Part shown: positions 1-8,416 of the stretch, one piece after another | How positions within the stretch are numbered: the first letter of the stretch is position 1 | Layout of the letters: the number at the start of each line of letters is the position of its first letter | From: Pholiota molesta | Taxonomy: Eukaryota > Basidiomycota > Agaricomycetes > Agaricales > Strophariaceae | NCBI GenBank assembly: GCA_014925825.1 | Contig: JACGCK010000586.1 | Span: 1-13,019, forward strand | DNA length: 13,019 nt | Direction: 5' to 3' | Notes under the pieces: model-generated | Seen by the model: only the letters and a program-made list of their open reading frames with translations | Databases searched by the model: none | What the model was told of the DNA's origin: nothing | Made by a program: the position numbers and the translations under genes

Positions 1-99
1 GATGGGCCTACAGGCGCGGACGCCGGAGCCCACCATGAGTCTCTTGGTTGGCGAAAGGTTGCATAGGTGGCGCTGGAGTCTGAAGGTGAGCCACCCTCT

Positions 100-137
100 G
101 CAAGCAGCTTGAGCTCACGCCTGGGCTCGCTGCTTGC
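100..137. repeat. Imperfect inverted repeat (potential hairpin)
   Basis: The arms GCAAGCAGC (100-108) and GCTGCTTGC (129-137) are perfect reverse complements. They are extended inward by GAGC (111-114) and GCTC (125-128), with a 2-nt bulge and a 10-nt loop. It lies about 100 bp upstream of the AROM relic. No CTRR-type end follows it closely, so it cannot be called a Helitron terminus. Function unknown. Confidence 0.6.
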
Positions 138-236
138 TTCAATAACCGCCATTCGTATATTAACCTTTTCTTATATGCGACAGCCATGAATGAAGACTGA
201 AATTCAAGTCGTTCGAAGGAAGGATGCGAAAACCAG

Positions 237-900
237 CAGCTTTTGGACGCCTACGATATCCCTACAGGGATCTACAACAACTCGGCCGAGTATAGCATCG
301 AGTCGGACGCCAGCAGTGCTACATACCCTCTTGCTATCGCTGCTATAATCGGTACTTCTTGCACCATCCAAAACATCGGCTCTGCTTCCCTGCAGAGAGA
401 TGCAAAGTTCGCCAAAGAGGTTTTGGAAGTTATAGGATACAACAAGGTTGTGCAGACGCCTACCGAGACCACCATGCAAGGGCCTCCTATTGGGCAACTC
501 AAAGGGCTTGAGGAGGTCGATATGACGGAGATGACGGATGCCTTCTTGACTGCAACTGTCCTCGCTACTGTCGCGCATGGAAAGACTAGGATTTTTGGGC
601 ATCGCGAATCAGCGAGTCAAGGAATATAATCGCATCCAGGCGATGATTGATGAACTCGGTATGTCATGTTCTGGTAAAAAAAAATTTCCTTCGACGATTC
701 TCATTGCGTTATTCTAGCCAAATTTGGCATTGAGACGAACGAGCTTGACGATGGATGGCCATGAAATCATTGGAAAGCCCGGCTGAAGAAGGGTGTCAGC
801 GTCCATTGTCACGACGATCATCTTGTGGCTATGGCGTTCAGTGTCTTCAGGAGAAGAGATGTGTTTTGAGAAGACGTGGTGGGACGATCTCCAGAACAAG
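237..900 (+). pseudogene. ARO1: Relic of the EPSP synthase domain of the pentafunctional AROM polypeptide
   Basis: In an intact AROM protein this domain condenses shikimate-3-phosphate with PEP in the cytosolic shikimate pathway. Visible parts are [20 protein letters not shown] and [13 protein letters not shown] (near 255-340), [15 protein letters not shown] (about 480-525), [20 protein letters not shown] (about 531-590), then after a one-base shift [20 protein letters not shown] (598-657). A clean 59-nt intron (659-717, gtatgt..ctag) splits the Ala codon of AKFGIETNELDDG. Further shifts separate KKGVSVHCHDDHLVAMAFSV (about 787-843) and EKTW-WDDLQNK (about 860-900). Frameshifts, a TGA after DDGWP and loss of the other AROM domains make it non-functional. 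The Arg expected in the DHR-AMxFS motif, which binds PEP in bacterial EPSP synthase, is Leu here, and the C/S/T of the RVKE[CST] signature is Tyr. A possible following intron is 901-960. The intron argues for a DNA-level copy, not a retrocopy. Family recognition is from memory but spans many blocks. Confidence 0.88.
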
Positions 901-960
901 GTTTGTGGCTGGTCAATTCCATTAGTGCGGTTCTAATTGTAACTATTTTCCCTTCTGTAG

Positions 961-2510
961 ATTTGCAGTGCACTCCATTTTGCGCGGAGGCGACCAGGAA
1001 CCATTCCTCGAACAAGGATTCCCAGCGAAGCGGAGCCGGAACCGTACGAGAACTTTGCGCACCAGCACGAGGACGTCCGCGTCCGCGTCGTTGATGGTGT
1101 GCAATTCGGCGAACTCGCAGAATTCTGTGACTTGGAGTTCAATGTGCGTGTTGGAAAAAGTCACCCGCGCCGCTATCTGGTCGTAGGCGCAAGCAACCTA
1201 TTGAATGTCTTTTATTCATTTCTCACTATCGCGCTCAGCACCTTTTGCAAAGGCACAACACTCCGCCGTCAGTATACCCTATAGCCGGCATGCATCGCCC
1301 TTGCTCTTACCCACTTTTCTTCAAGTCTCAAGTCGTTCTTCGCCCTCAAATGTCACAACTGCAAGTACGTGCGTGAAGACTGCAGATAGATAGTGAAGAA
1401 GCTGCTTTGTAGGCATCTGTTGAACTTAGGTTTGTGTTCCTTACCCTCATGATTTTTTTTTCTCACTTATTTTCGCTGCCCAGGGTTAAGCACAACTTGT
1501 ATCATAACCAAGGCAGCTGCCGTATTAATTTATTCAGTACTCTGGGCCGCCCGCATGCCCTCCAAGTTGTGCTATCTTTTTATCGGGCCATCCATTTCGG
1601 CTACGATCCCCAAATACACCTTTTCGCTTGCCTCAGCACCGTTGTCGTCAATTCTCAATCCATGACGCTACGCCTGTGGGGTCCAGCCTGGCAAGTGTGA
1701 TGCTCAGCCCGCCTCAATGATTTGCCCGTCCTTCTATCCGCATCTTGGATGCACTTGCGTGGCCTACGCAGCAACGAGTGTATGGCGACAAGCCGCGCCA
1801 GATCTGCTGTGCTGCGGACTTCGCGAGATACCACAGACTATGCATCTGGTGACGTTGTCCATCAACACTGATCGCGCATGAGTCTAGTCACTGGCGCAAG
1901 CCCAGCCCTTCAACATCTTTTGGCCACATTCCTGGTGCCCACACGAGTGGCCATCTGCCGCGCAAGTCTTATACGAGAGCATGAATTCTTTGTTAATTCC
2001 TACGCAACTGTGTGCTTGCCAAGTCATTGCTCCAAAGCCACTGCCCTGCAAAGCCAATGCCGCCAATAGCAGAATTGACTTCCTTGGGATAAGAATCGAG
2101 TTTGGGCCTTCCATCTCAGTGCCAACTTGAAGGTTGGTTGAGGAGGGTGCTATAAACTGCCGATGGTGCCTGAATTTTGCCCTTGGTTTTAGTGTGGATG
2201 GGTTGTGCACCTCATACAAGGAACCGGCGCAGACTACTTCATAAGCCTCAAGGGGATTCAAGATGGCACAGTAGCAGAGGCTCATGCTCTGTGGCGCAAA
2301 GGCGCTTGACCTGCATGGTCCACACCAGATTGCCAGAATCAATTGCTACTGGCTTGCCTCTCGCTCTGGACATCGCGACCCACTCAACGAGAATACAGAA
2401 TATGCAATAATCGATCTTGGCCCAACTCAAAGGCGGTGTAATAAGTCAAGAGGCGTGCTCATTACTAATTGCCGCCAACACCACCACGACTCAGGCTACT
2501 AGTACCGACA
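961..2510. other. Stretch with no recognisable gene
   Basis: Short open frames occur on both strands. One + strand frame at about 961-1284 reads from the AROM relic's last acceptor and contains HQHEDVRVRVVDGVQFGEL and GELAEFCDLEFNVRVGKS, which looks protein-like but which I cannot place. Another short one at about 1330-1380 contains FALKCHNCKYVRED. On the minus strand 1884-2342 is open for 152 residues (with LEAYEVVCAGSLYEV), and part of it is related to a sequence near 8.0 kb. None has a convincing start, splice structure or known domain. The block may hold further decayed gene pieces. Confidence 0.5.
2205..2264. repeat. Dispersed repeat, copy A (partner at 7964-8030)
   Basis: The stretch around ggaaccggcgcagactac and cataagcctcaag matches 7964-8030 at roughly 80 per cent by eye, with a 3-nt gap. 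On the minus strand the two copies read LEAYEVVCAGSLYEV and LEVYGVVVGAGS followed by two stops and EV. The match therefore shows coding-like similarity, and the second copy is broken. It could be a remnant of one transposon or gene family; its identity is unknown. Confidence 0.5.
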
Positions 2511-2536
2511 CTCTTTTAATCAAATATCAGACTCTC

Positions 2537-2569
2537 AGGCTCCGCTCAATTAGGCTCCGCTCAAAGCGG
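2537..2569. repeat. Direct repeat with hairpin upstream of the F-box gene
   Basis: AGGCTCCGCTCAA occurs twice, 15 bp apart (2537 and 2552). The second copy runs into CCGCTcaaAGCGG (2557-2569), a 5-bp stem with a 3-nt loop. A further pair, gactgggatg, occurs at 2637 and 2655, just before the TATA box. Such short duplications in a promoter may be regulator sites or replication-slippage products; the sequence alone does not decide. Confidence 0.6.
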
Positions 2570-2676
2570 AAATAGGAAATGACTAGGACTAAGTGGTGGA
2601 GAGTAGCGGTTGCTACCAACTGTTCACAAGCGCGATGACTGGGATGGACTGATGGACTGGGATGTCACTGCCTCTG

Positions 2677-2688
2677 TATAAATATAAA
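2677..2688 (+). promoter_or_regulatory. TATA box of the F-box gene
   Basis: TATAAATATAAA lies 127-138 bp upstream of the F-box start codon and about 40 bp before the first leader ATG at 2729. This is the right distance for transcription to begin near 2710-2720 and yield a short leader with one intron. Confidence 0.6.
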
Positions 2689-2728
2689 GGCGCCGCCAGT
2701 GGACACACAAATTCTCCTCCAATTGTTA

Positions 2729-2803
2729 ATGCCTCAAAGTCTCAGCGTATGTCTCCTTTTTAATTTCAAACACATTTTATTAACAAAATTATTGTTGCAG
2801 TAG
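2729..2803 (+). promoter_or_regulatory. 5'-leader intron and upstream ORF of the F-box gene
   Basis: A leader ATG at 2729 (weak context, T at -3) starts a frame that meets a GT donor (gtatgt, 2747). The intron runs to ttgttgcag (ends 2800), 54 nt long, with a ttaac-like branch site. Spliced, the frame reads MPQSLS and stops at TAG 2801-2803; unspliced it is also open and stops at the same TAG, 11 nt before the main ATG. The acceptor is a tandem CAG-TAG. Use of the second AG would shift the frame so that the upstream ORF overlaps the main start and ends at 2833. Confidence 0.5.
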
Positions 2804-2814
2804 GTCTGCCCACA

Positions 2815-4173
2815 ATGTCAATCGTCCAATTAGCATCCAATAGTCCCATATACAGAATTCCCTGTGAAATCCTTAGGGAAATCTTCGTCCACTGCCTGCC
2901 ACACTATCCCCTAGCACTTGATCATATCCAACCTAATACCACGATTGCACCTATGCTGCTATGCCAAATCTGCTATTCTTGGAGACAGGTTGCGCTCGAA
3001 TACCCAGCATTATGGTCACATCTCACATACAGCCTCACTATCATAAATAATAGATCTCTGGCTTGGGTCCTCAGACGCGAACTCGAATTCTCACTGTTTT
3101 GGAAGAAAAACAGCAGATCAATCCATCTATTTCTTCACCTCATCATTCGTCCGCAACAGGATGTCATCATCTCAGAGAATGATGGCACTCTGCTCAGCTC
3201 ACCCGAAGCCCAATTTCTTCCCATATACCTCGCTTCAGCACAATATCTCAAATGTGATGCAAGTGTTGCTTTCTATGATTTCCAAGCTTTGGTCAAAAGC
3301 CACCATCACTTAAAGGCTTTTTCCTCGCTGCTACACCTTTCAATCAACGATGGTGAGGTACCAAATAGGTTCTTGATCCCTAGGCATTGGTTTGCTTTAA
3401 CTCATATCTCTATGTGCAATGCCACATTTTCCATCGATTTTTGGTTTTCTTTCATTCGCTCGGTTCCCTGCTTGCAGGCAGCATACTTTGACATCAAAGA
3501 ATTGACCAATACGGAATCCTATATGGAACCTGCAACATGCACTCTCTATCATCTTTCATCTTTCTTTATCTATTGCTACCGAGAATACCCAAACTCCTCT
3601 CCATTCTTTGAATTTCCACTGAGTCTGCTCTTCAAAAACCTTCTTCTTCCTAATCTCCACACCCTGTCAACGTCTTCCTATGAATCTTCCTGGAGCCATG
3701 GCAGCCGAGGCATCACCGAACTTTATGACGTGCTCAGATCTACACCGGCAGTTACTACGATCGCCCTTGGAGATGGTTTCCTCCCCTTTGGGGAACATGA
3801 GGATGACGAGGACGACAATACCAACTCTCATATGGAAGAAGAAAAAATTTGGACTCGCCATGCCCCTTATTTTACAAATTTGCTACTCGAGCTACCCGAC
3901 GTTAGCTACCGCCCACTATCTACAGCAATTCGCAAGTTCGACTTGTACCTCCGCAACGTGTTGTTCAAGGGTGGCTGGCTTGGTTTAGATGCTGCAGGGT
4001 GTCCCATCAAGAAGATCACTTTTGTTTATAATCATTTATCTTCAGAGGTGCATTTTAATGGGATTGCACATGCAATAACATTATGCATTCAGGGACATGC
4101 AGAAAAGGCACCAAAAGTGGATTTTGAGCTAACCTCGCACTCAGAAAAATTAGCAGTTTCGGAGCTGCACTGA
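2815..4173 (+). CDS. F-box-like domain protein, basidiomycete type
   Basis: An uninterrupted 452-residue frame. Residues 11-29 (PIYRIPCEILREIFVHCLP) and 46-70 (PMLLCQIC-SW-QVALEYPALW) form an F-box-like domain of the kind that recruits Skp1/Cullin ubiquitin ligases, with the fungal C-x(2)-CxxW and P-LW elements. The remainder is probably an irregular leucine-rich-repeat-like substrate-binding region; an acidic stretch (about 327-344, HEDDEDDN then EEEK) interrupts it. No membrane segment or signal peptide is evident. The start is chosen because the F-box begins ten residues later, the context is ACAATG, and it lies just after a leader-intron acceptor. A TATA box lies upstream. Families like this are greatly expanded in Agaricomycetes and change fast, so the substrate cannot be inferred. 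It is the only clearly intact gene in the window. Confidence 0.85.
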   Translation: MSIVQLASNSPIYRIPCEILREIFVHCLPHYPLALDHIQPNTTIAPMLLCQICYSWRQVALEYPALWSHLTYSLTIINNRSLAWVLRRELEFSLFWKKNSRSIHLFLHLIIRPQQDVIISENDGTLLSSPEAQFLPIYLASAQYLKCDASVAFYDFQALVKSHHHLKAFSSLLHLSINDGEVPNRFLIPRHWFALTHISMCNATFSIDFWFSFIRSVPCLQAAYFDIKELTNTESYMEPATCTLYHLSSFFIYCYREYPNSSPFFEFPLSLLFKNLLLPNLHTLSTSSYESSWSHGSRGITELYDVLRSTPAVTTIALGDGFLPFGEHEDDEDDNTNSHMEEEKIWTRHAPYFTNLLLELPDVSYRPLSTAIRKFDLYLRNVLFKGGWLGLDAAGCPIKKITFVYNHLSSEVHFNGIAHAITLCIQGHAEKAPKVDFELTSHSEKLAVSELH

Positions 4174-4606
4174 GAAGAGGCTGTTTGTTTATAATAATAT
4201 TATACCAGACCATTTCTTCATATTGGATACTTTTAGAGAAGGCATATTTGACTGAGATTATAACTTAAAGGCAGGGGAGGAAGAGCATTGGAAGAGCTGA
4301 TCTCTTGCTATCGGACTCGGAGGTCCAGCGCACGGGCCCGTCACTCTCCAACAATTCCGCATTCTACTCTCGTCCACTGGTCTACCATGCTGCACAGTCT
4401 GGTATCCACCCACGCCTCAGGCCTCGGCGCTCAGCTCCCAATGTCCAATGTCCACTGCGACCATACGCTCCCACTTTTTAGGTTCTCCTGCGCTGCTGTT
4501 CACTGTTCACTGCGCATCAACGACATGCAAGCGCCGCAATACTTGTAGTTTCGATTCCAATGACAATGACAATGAAAATCCGTGCCTAATCGTCCTTGCC
4601 CTTTCT
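4174..4606. other. Intergenic stretch after the F-box gene
   Basis: Begins with AT-rich 3' flanking sequence (ataataatattatacc near 4190). An open frame at 4288-4548 has no recognisable domain. A small tandem of aatgac occurs near 4560. No terminator or RNA gene could be identified. Confidence 0.5.
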
Positions 4607-4670
4607 GTAAGTTCTGTGTATCTCGATCCCGGTTCATGCGACCTGACACTCTCTTCTAATTCTAACGCAG

Positions 4671-5490
4671 CACACCTGGAGTACGGCGAGAAGACGTACA
4701 CATGTCGTTTGTCGTTCATCTGCTCGGCGATGGCAATCACCAAGTTCCTGGGGCGGGTTATCTTCCATATCTCATTGCCGAAGGCGTTGGACAATCGACC
4801 TAACCACTTAATCGTGTTGCAGAATTATCCTCGTTGTTCGTCAACATGAGGAACGAGGCGCAGCGATTGCAATGCGCAATGCATCTGAGAATTTAATGCG
4901 GCTTAACGGAGGGCGCCCTGAGCGTATTCGACTTGCTGTATACCCTGCTTAACCCTGGCACGGAGAGGATCTTTTGGCCGCCCTTGGCCATGCTAAACTG
5001 TACTCCGTTGACCGCTGACCGCATAGACCCCAATCACAACAACAAGATATGGGATCTCACAAGGATAGAAAGGTATTTGCGGTCCGTTACGATCAAGCCT
5101 TTTTGTTTATTGATTATGACTGCGTTCAGTAGGAGCTGAAATTCGTAGACGCTGTCAATAAGCATATAACGCGCAACTCGAAACTTTCCACTTCGAGCTC
5201 GCATTAGGCCGATGTGCTGCATACATCGATCCAGAGAGCGCAGACTGCTTGTATCACGTCGCCCGCAGGCCGGCCTTCTGGGAGGCCCAGGAGGATATCG
5301 ACGGACGTCGCATTATACGGCGACGCCCTCCTGAACATCTGAGCATCTGCCGCTTGATCCTGATGGTATGGCCCCCCTTTCCTCCTACAAAGAGGATCTT
5401 GCCGAAGCCGCGAAGGAGGTGCTGCTCCTCGACGTGCTCTCGCTGTGGTGCTCCAACTCGTCACAATACAGAAGTGACTATGGAAGACGT
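4671..5490 (+). pseudogene. Probable relic of a neurofibromin/IRA-type Ras GTPase-activating protein (helical region outside the GAP domain)
   Basis: Several blocks in succession resemble what I recall of fungal neurofibromin homologues, large proteins that switch off Ras. AITKFLGRVIFHIS is at about 4732-4773. ELSSLFVNMRNEAQRLQ is at about 4822-4872, running in one frame through a TAA into GALSVFDLLYTLLNPGTERI and FWPPLAMLNCT (about 4911-5010). VDAVNKHITRNSKLS is at about 5145-5190. After a shift come ELALGRCAAYIDPESADCLY and RPAFWEAQEDID (about 5197-5303), another shift to DVALYGDALLNI (about 5301-5333), and EVLLLDVLSLW (about 5417-5449). The order matches the human NF1 arrangement (..WPLQIILLILCPEI.. 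then ..CVKLCKAS-YINW..). A plausible upstream intron is 4607-4670 (gtaagt..cgcag). Stops, frameshifts and absence of the GAP domain make it a dead fragment. Assignment is by memory; another large armadillo/HEAT protein is possible. Confidence 0.58.
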
Positions 5491-5777
5491 TATTGCATGA
5501 GTTGGACAATGTTAACTCTCTCGTCGTTCATCAATCGCTTCGCTGGCTTATCATCTGCAAACCGCATCAAGATCAAATACTGCAACCTCTGCGAAACCGT
5601 TTGTTCTAGGGCGGACACGCTCACGCACATCAAATTACCGAGAAGGTCTTGATGTAATGTCGACAGCTCAAGTCAGTTTCTCCTTATATGAAGACCTCTT
5701 AATACACATTTTGGTGAAACGCCACGGTCTTTCAGCGACGAAGGCATTTATGATGCTTACACCTCTTTTTTTTGCAG
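5491..5777. other. Gap between two gene relics
   Basis: Short frames only (for example TLSSFINRFAGLSSANRIKI near 5515-5575); nothing recognised. It ends in the pyrimidine-rich acceptor ttttttttgcag (ends 5777), which appears to be the first surviving splice site of the following kinase relic. The junction between the two relics should lie in this interval. Confidence 0.4.
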
Positions 5778-5791
5778 CTGGGTGATGATTG

Positions 5792-7662
5792 AATGAAGAA
5801 GAAGATTCTTTTGCAGAGGTACCATGATTGTACCAAACTGTGACATGATATGTATTAGGCTGACGACCTGGAAGCCAATCTTCAGTGCGATAAATGCGCT
5901 CGGCGCATAAACACGTTATTGACGAGCTCACACCCTCGGTGCCAGATTTCCAGCTCCGCGATGCATGTGATCAGCTAGTAGGTGCCTTACTTGCGATCTG
6001 AAGGATAGACATTGATTTTGGTTCGGTATTGCAGCTTCATATCATGGTGGAGACCCAGGAGATGCAGGTTCAGCTAGTGTCATCGCATGTGATGCTTGCT
6101 ATTTTGGAGGTGTTAGAGGGCAGATGTTCAAGAGATGTTATCATAAAGCTGTTGCAAATTATAATCTTGTACGCTATGTATTTTGAATTTGTCGCGGTTC
6201 TTGTTGACTCCTTTTCTCTCTCTTTAGCCATGAAGATCTGGGATTCCTCGAAAGTTTCTGCTTAACTGAGTATGTTTTTCGATATCATGTTTGTTATGGT
6301 TGATGTTGATCGATCTTAATATAGTGTTATTTTTGTGATTACTAGTATGGGTAAGTTGGTTCTGTTGTCTGAGTCTGGCATGCACAAATCTGATATCATA
6401 TCTTAATAGAATTCACCTCCAAAAAGTACCCATCCGAATGCCGATTAGAAGCTTGGAACTTCATTCGCCTCCTATGCCATACCTCGATTCTGACTCTTCA
6501 AATGTTCATCTCGTAAACGTCTCAGTTTGGCACACATTGGCATTTTATTATTAATTACACAAATCAGCCGCCATCTGGTTTCAGATGTCGCGGCATGAAG
6601 GTTGACCTTCTTGATGAAGATGATGAAGATTACAGCGAACAAGCAGAAACACGCTCTGAATGGCATCGGCATCTTCGAACTACAGAGCCCAACTACGACG
6701 AACGATCTTTGCCGCATGTTCATCCGCATCCGCGAGGGGATGCTTATACAGATCCTTTTGGTGTTTTTGTTTTTGCAAGTGTCGCAGTCGGACAATCATG
6801 TGCGCAATGCACTGGGAACGAGGAAGGACGTTCGACGTAGGGCACTTTTACTAGCTTGCGGCCGGCGCAGACTCGGATGAACTTATACAACTGACGTCTG
6901 TTTGTATCTAGGACTTTTAAGGGCATGCGAGTTGCTGGAGGCGGAATGCCTTGTTCAGATGCGCCTGGGCTGAAGGCCGTTAAGCATCTTTCTATGAATG
7001 CAATGATGCTCGAAGTTCTGCAAACTGCAAACGCATTGGAGATTCTCATCTGCCAGTCGGCCGGCCCGCACAGCACTGTAAGTCTTGTCTTTAATCATTG
7101 ACATGCGAATATGCTAGTAATGGCTTTTCATCACAGGAAATCTCAAATCACGTCTTCCAAACATGTTGCAACCTTTGCCGTCTCAATAAATCAAGACAAG
7201 CTGTGCAAGCCGGAATTATTATTTGTTCAAAACGCATCATTGAGACTAATTCGCTACTCAAACAGTTCGCTTTGCCTATTTTTTGCGATCTAGCATGTGC
7301 AGGAAAGAGCTGCTGTACGTCCTGTGGCAGGATGACAACATTGCAATGTACATCAAGCTCTGTGGCCCATATTTCCAAGTCAGCGCTTTCGAAGCTATAT
7401 ACTTGTGGCTTCAAGACGAAACGGCGTGCGTCGAAGATGCGCTGCTGAAGCAGGAGTCCATCGACTTGCTCCTCGAATGCTTCGTAACATCCAAAGCCAA
7501 TTCGTTCAGAAATCTCCTCGATCCCTTCTGGAAAATCATCAGGCTATCCACTCCAGTGGCGATCTCCCGGGCCATGACCATGCCGTCTGTGTTTTTCAAG
7601 TGCATTATTGAAAGACTTGGACATATCAGCAAAGCCGTCGTCCGACTCAACCTCCTGAGGTG
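5792..7662 (+). pseudogene. sepH: Relic of the C-terminal armadillo-like region of a Cdc7/SepH septation kinase
   Basis: Intact SepH/Cdc7 proteins are Ser/Thr kinases of the septation initiation network with a long helical C-terminal region. Blocks in order: NEEEDSFAE (5792-5818); ADDLEANLQCDK (from 5859); ELTPSVPDFQLRDACDQL (to 5977); LHIMVETQEMQVQLVSSH (from 6035) and LAILEVLEGRCSRDVI; HEDLGFLESFCL; FTSKKYPSECRLEAWNF and LCHTSILTLQMFIS (6409-6512); VDLLDEDDEDYSEQ; GIGIFELQSPTTTNDLCRMF; LLVFLFLQVSQSDNHVRNAL; LLRACELLEAECLVQM; KAVKHLSMNAMMLEVLQTAN; EISNHVFQTCCNLCRLNKSR; KQFALPIFCDLACAGKSC; PYFQVSAFEAIYLWLQDETA; SKAVVRLNLLR (ends 7662). Introns still readable are 5978-6034, 6169-6227, 6513-6584, 6837-6911 and 7078-7136. 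Frameshifts near 5910, 6650 and 7316, internal stops, a deleted segment after REGML and no kinase domain show it is dead. Confidence 0.8.
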
Positions 7663-8340
7663 ACTATGCCTTAGGAGCCGCGAATTGGTAAGAGAAATTA
7701 TACCCACAATCAAGCCTGCCTTGAAGCCTGCCGCCAGCGGCACTACTAGTAGGACCTAAGCAGCTCCCTCTTCAGTAGACCTGTCATCCTCTCAATCGTT
7801 ATAAAAGAGTACTTCTGGCCTAGCGCCTTGGAAGCTGCATCCGGGACTGCCCCAGAAACGCGGCCACTCGGTAGCGTCAAATGTCAGTAATATTTGGTCT
7901 TTCCGAGTCGCTGGTGGACGGCTCCATTTCCCAGGCTGAATACTAGTACTTACATGCGAAGACGCAACCTCCTATTAGGAACCGGCTCCGACTACTACTC
8001 CATAAACCTCAAGTAGATCAAATTCAGATTTTTTGACCCTGCCCCGGCCGAGGTAAGCACTCAGGACTGAGTCAGTGTCTGTACAACGCCTGCCTGATAA
8101 TCCTTGTCAGCCTCTCAAAGTCTACCGCCAACTTGAATAATGCCAATAAATCCATCGTCACCTCCATTACCTCCTGGTCAGCATTTGGAGTACAATCATA
8201 TTATCAACAGATGGATTAATTTGCTAGTTTCTTGCAGCCGATTTGAATAACAACGGCACCGCGCCCGACCACCCATAATGTACTGACTCGACAGCCACTT
8301 GTACGCACACTGAGTCACTGATGGCGCGGATGTAGTTGTG
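7663..8340. other. Intergenic stretch between the kinase relic and the DUF6698 gene
   Basis: No frame of useful length. It holds copy B of the dispersed repeat (7964-8030) and a perfect 10-bp palindrome ctactagtag near 7744. On the minus strand, coding-like but broken sequence surrounds copy B (for example FDATEWPRFWG near 7840-7880), suggesting a decayed gene or element of unknown identity. Confidence 0.45.
7964..8030. repeat. Dispersed repeat, copy B (partner at 2205-2264)
   Basis: Contains aggaaccggctccgactac and cataaacctcaag, matching copy A apart from scattered substitutions and a 3-nt insertion. The minus-strand reading has two adjacent stops where copy A reads LY. Both copies lie about 390-550 bp upstream of a gene on the + strand, so a shared promoter-distal element is an alternative to a transposon remnant. 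Confidence 0.5.
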
Positions 8341-8351
8341 GGCAGGTGTAC

Positions 8352-8358
8352 TATATAA
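8352..8358 (+). promoter_or_regulatory. TATA box of the DUF6698 gene
   Basis: TATATAA lies about 60 bp upstream of the ATG at 8417. It is followed by a pyrimidine-rich leader (ctcatactctcgccctcat, ending at the start codon), a common layout at fungal transcription starts. Confidence 0.65.
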
Positions 8359-8416
8359 GACCAGGTGAGGCCTGTACTTATTATTCAGTATCTCATACTC
8401 TCGCCCTCATCTCATT

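Noticed and set aside
100..137. Helitron 3' terminal hairpin
   Set aside because: No CTRR end within the usual distance after the hairpin, and no matching 5' TC end could be identified.
243..629. Open frame of 128 codons as an intact small gene
   Set aside because: It is one frame of a frameshifted EPSP synthase domain; the family match continues in another frame after about 598, and the protein would lack both halves of the active site.
1884..2342. 152-residue minus-strand frame as a gene
   Set aside because: No recognisable domain, no clear start or splice sites, and part of it is a dispersed repeat whose other copy contains stops.
4620..4650. tRNA gene suggested by a ggttcatgcgacc stretch
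   Set aside because: No cloverleaf partner stems or A-box found around it; it falls inside a likely intron of the RasGAP relic.
237..7662. RIP-type mutation of duplicated sequence
   Set aside because: The relics still hold many GC-rich codons, and the obvious lesions are single-base indels rather than dense C-to-T changes; a count of TpA and CpA against the parent genes would be needed to show otherwise.
7283..7663. Open frame of 126 codons as a stand-alone gene
   Set aside because: Its content is the end of the SepH-like armadillo region, continuous with earlier exons in other frames; it has no promoter or start of its own.
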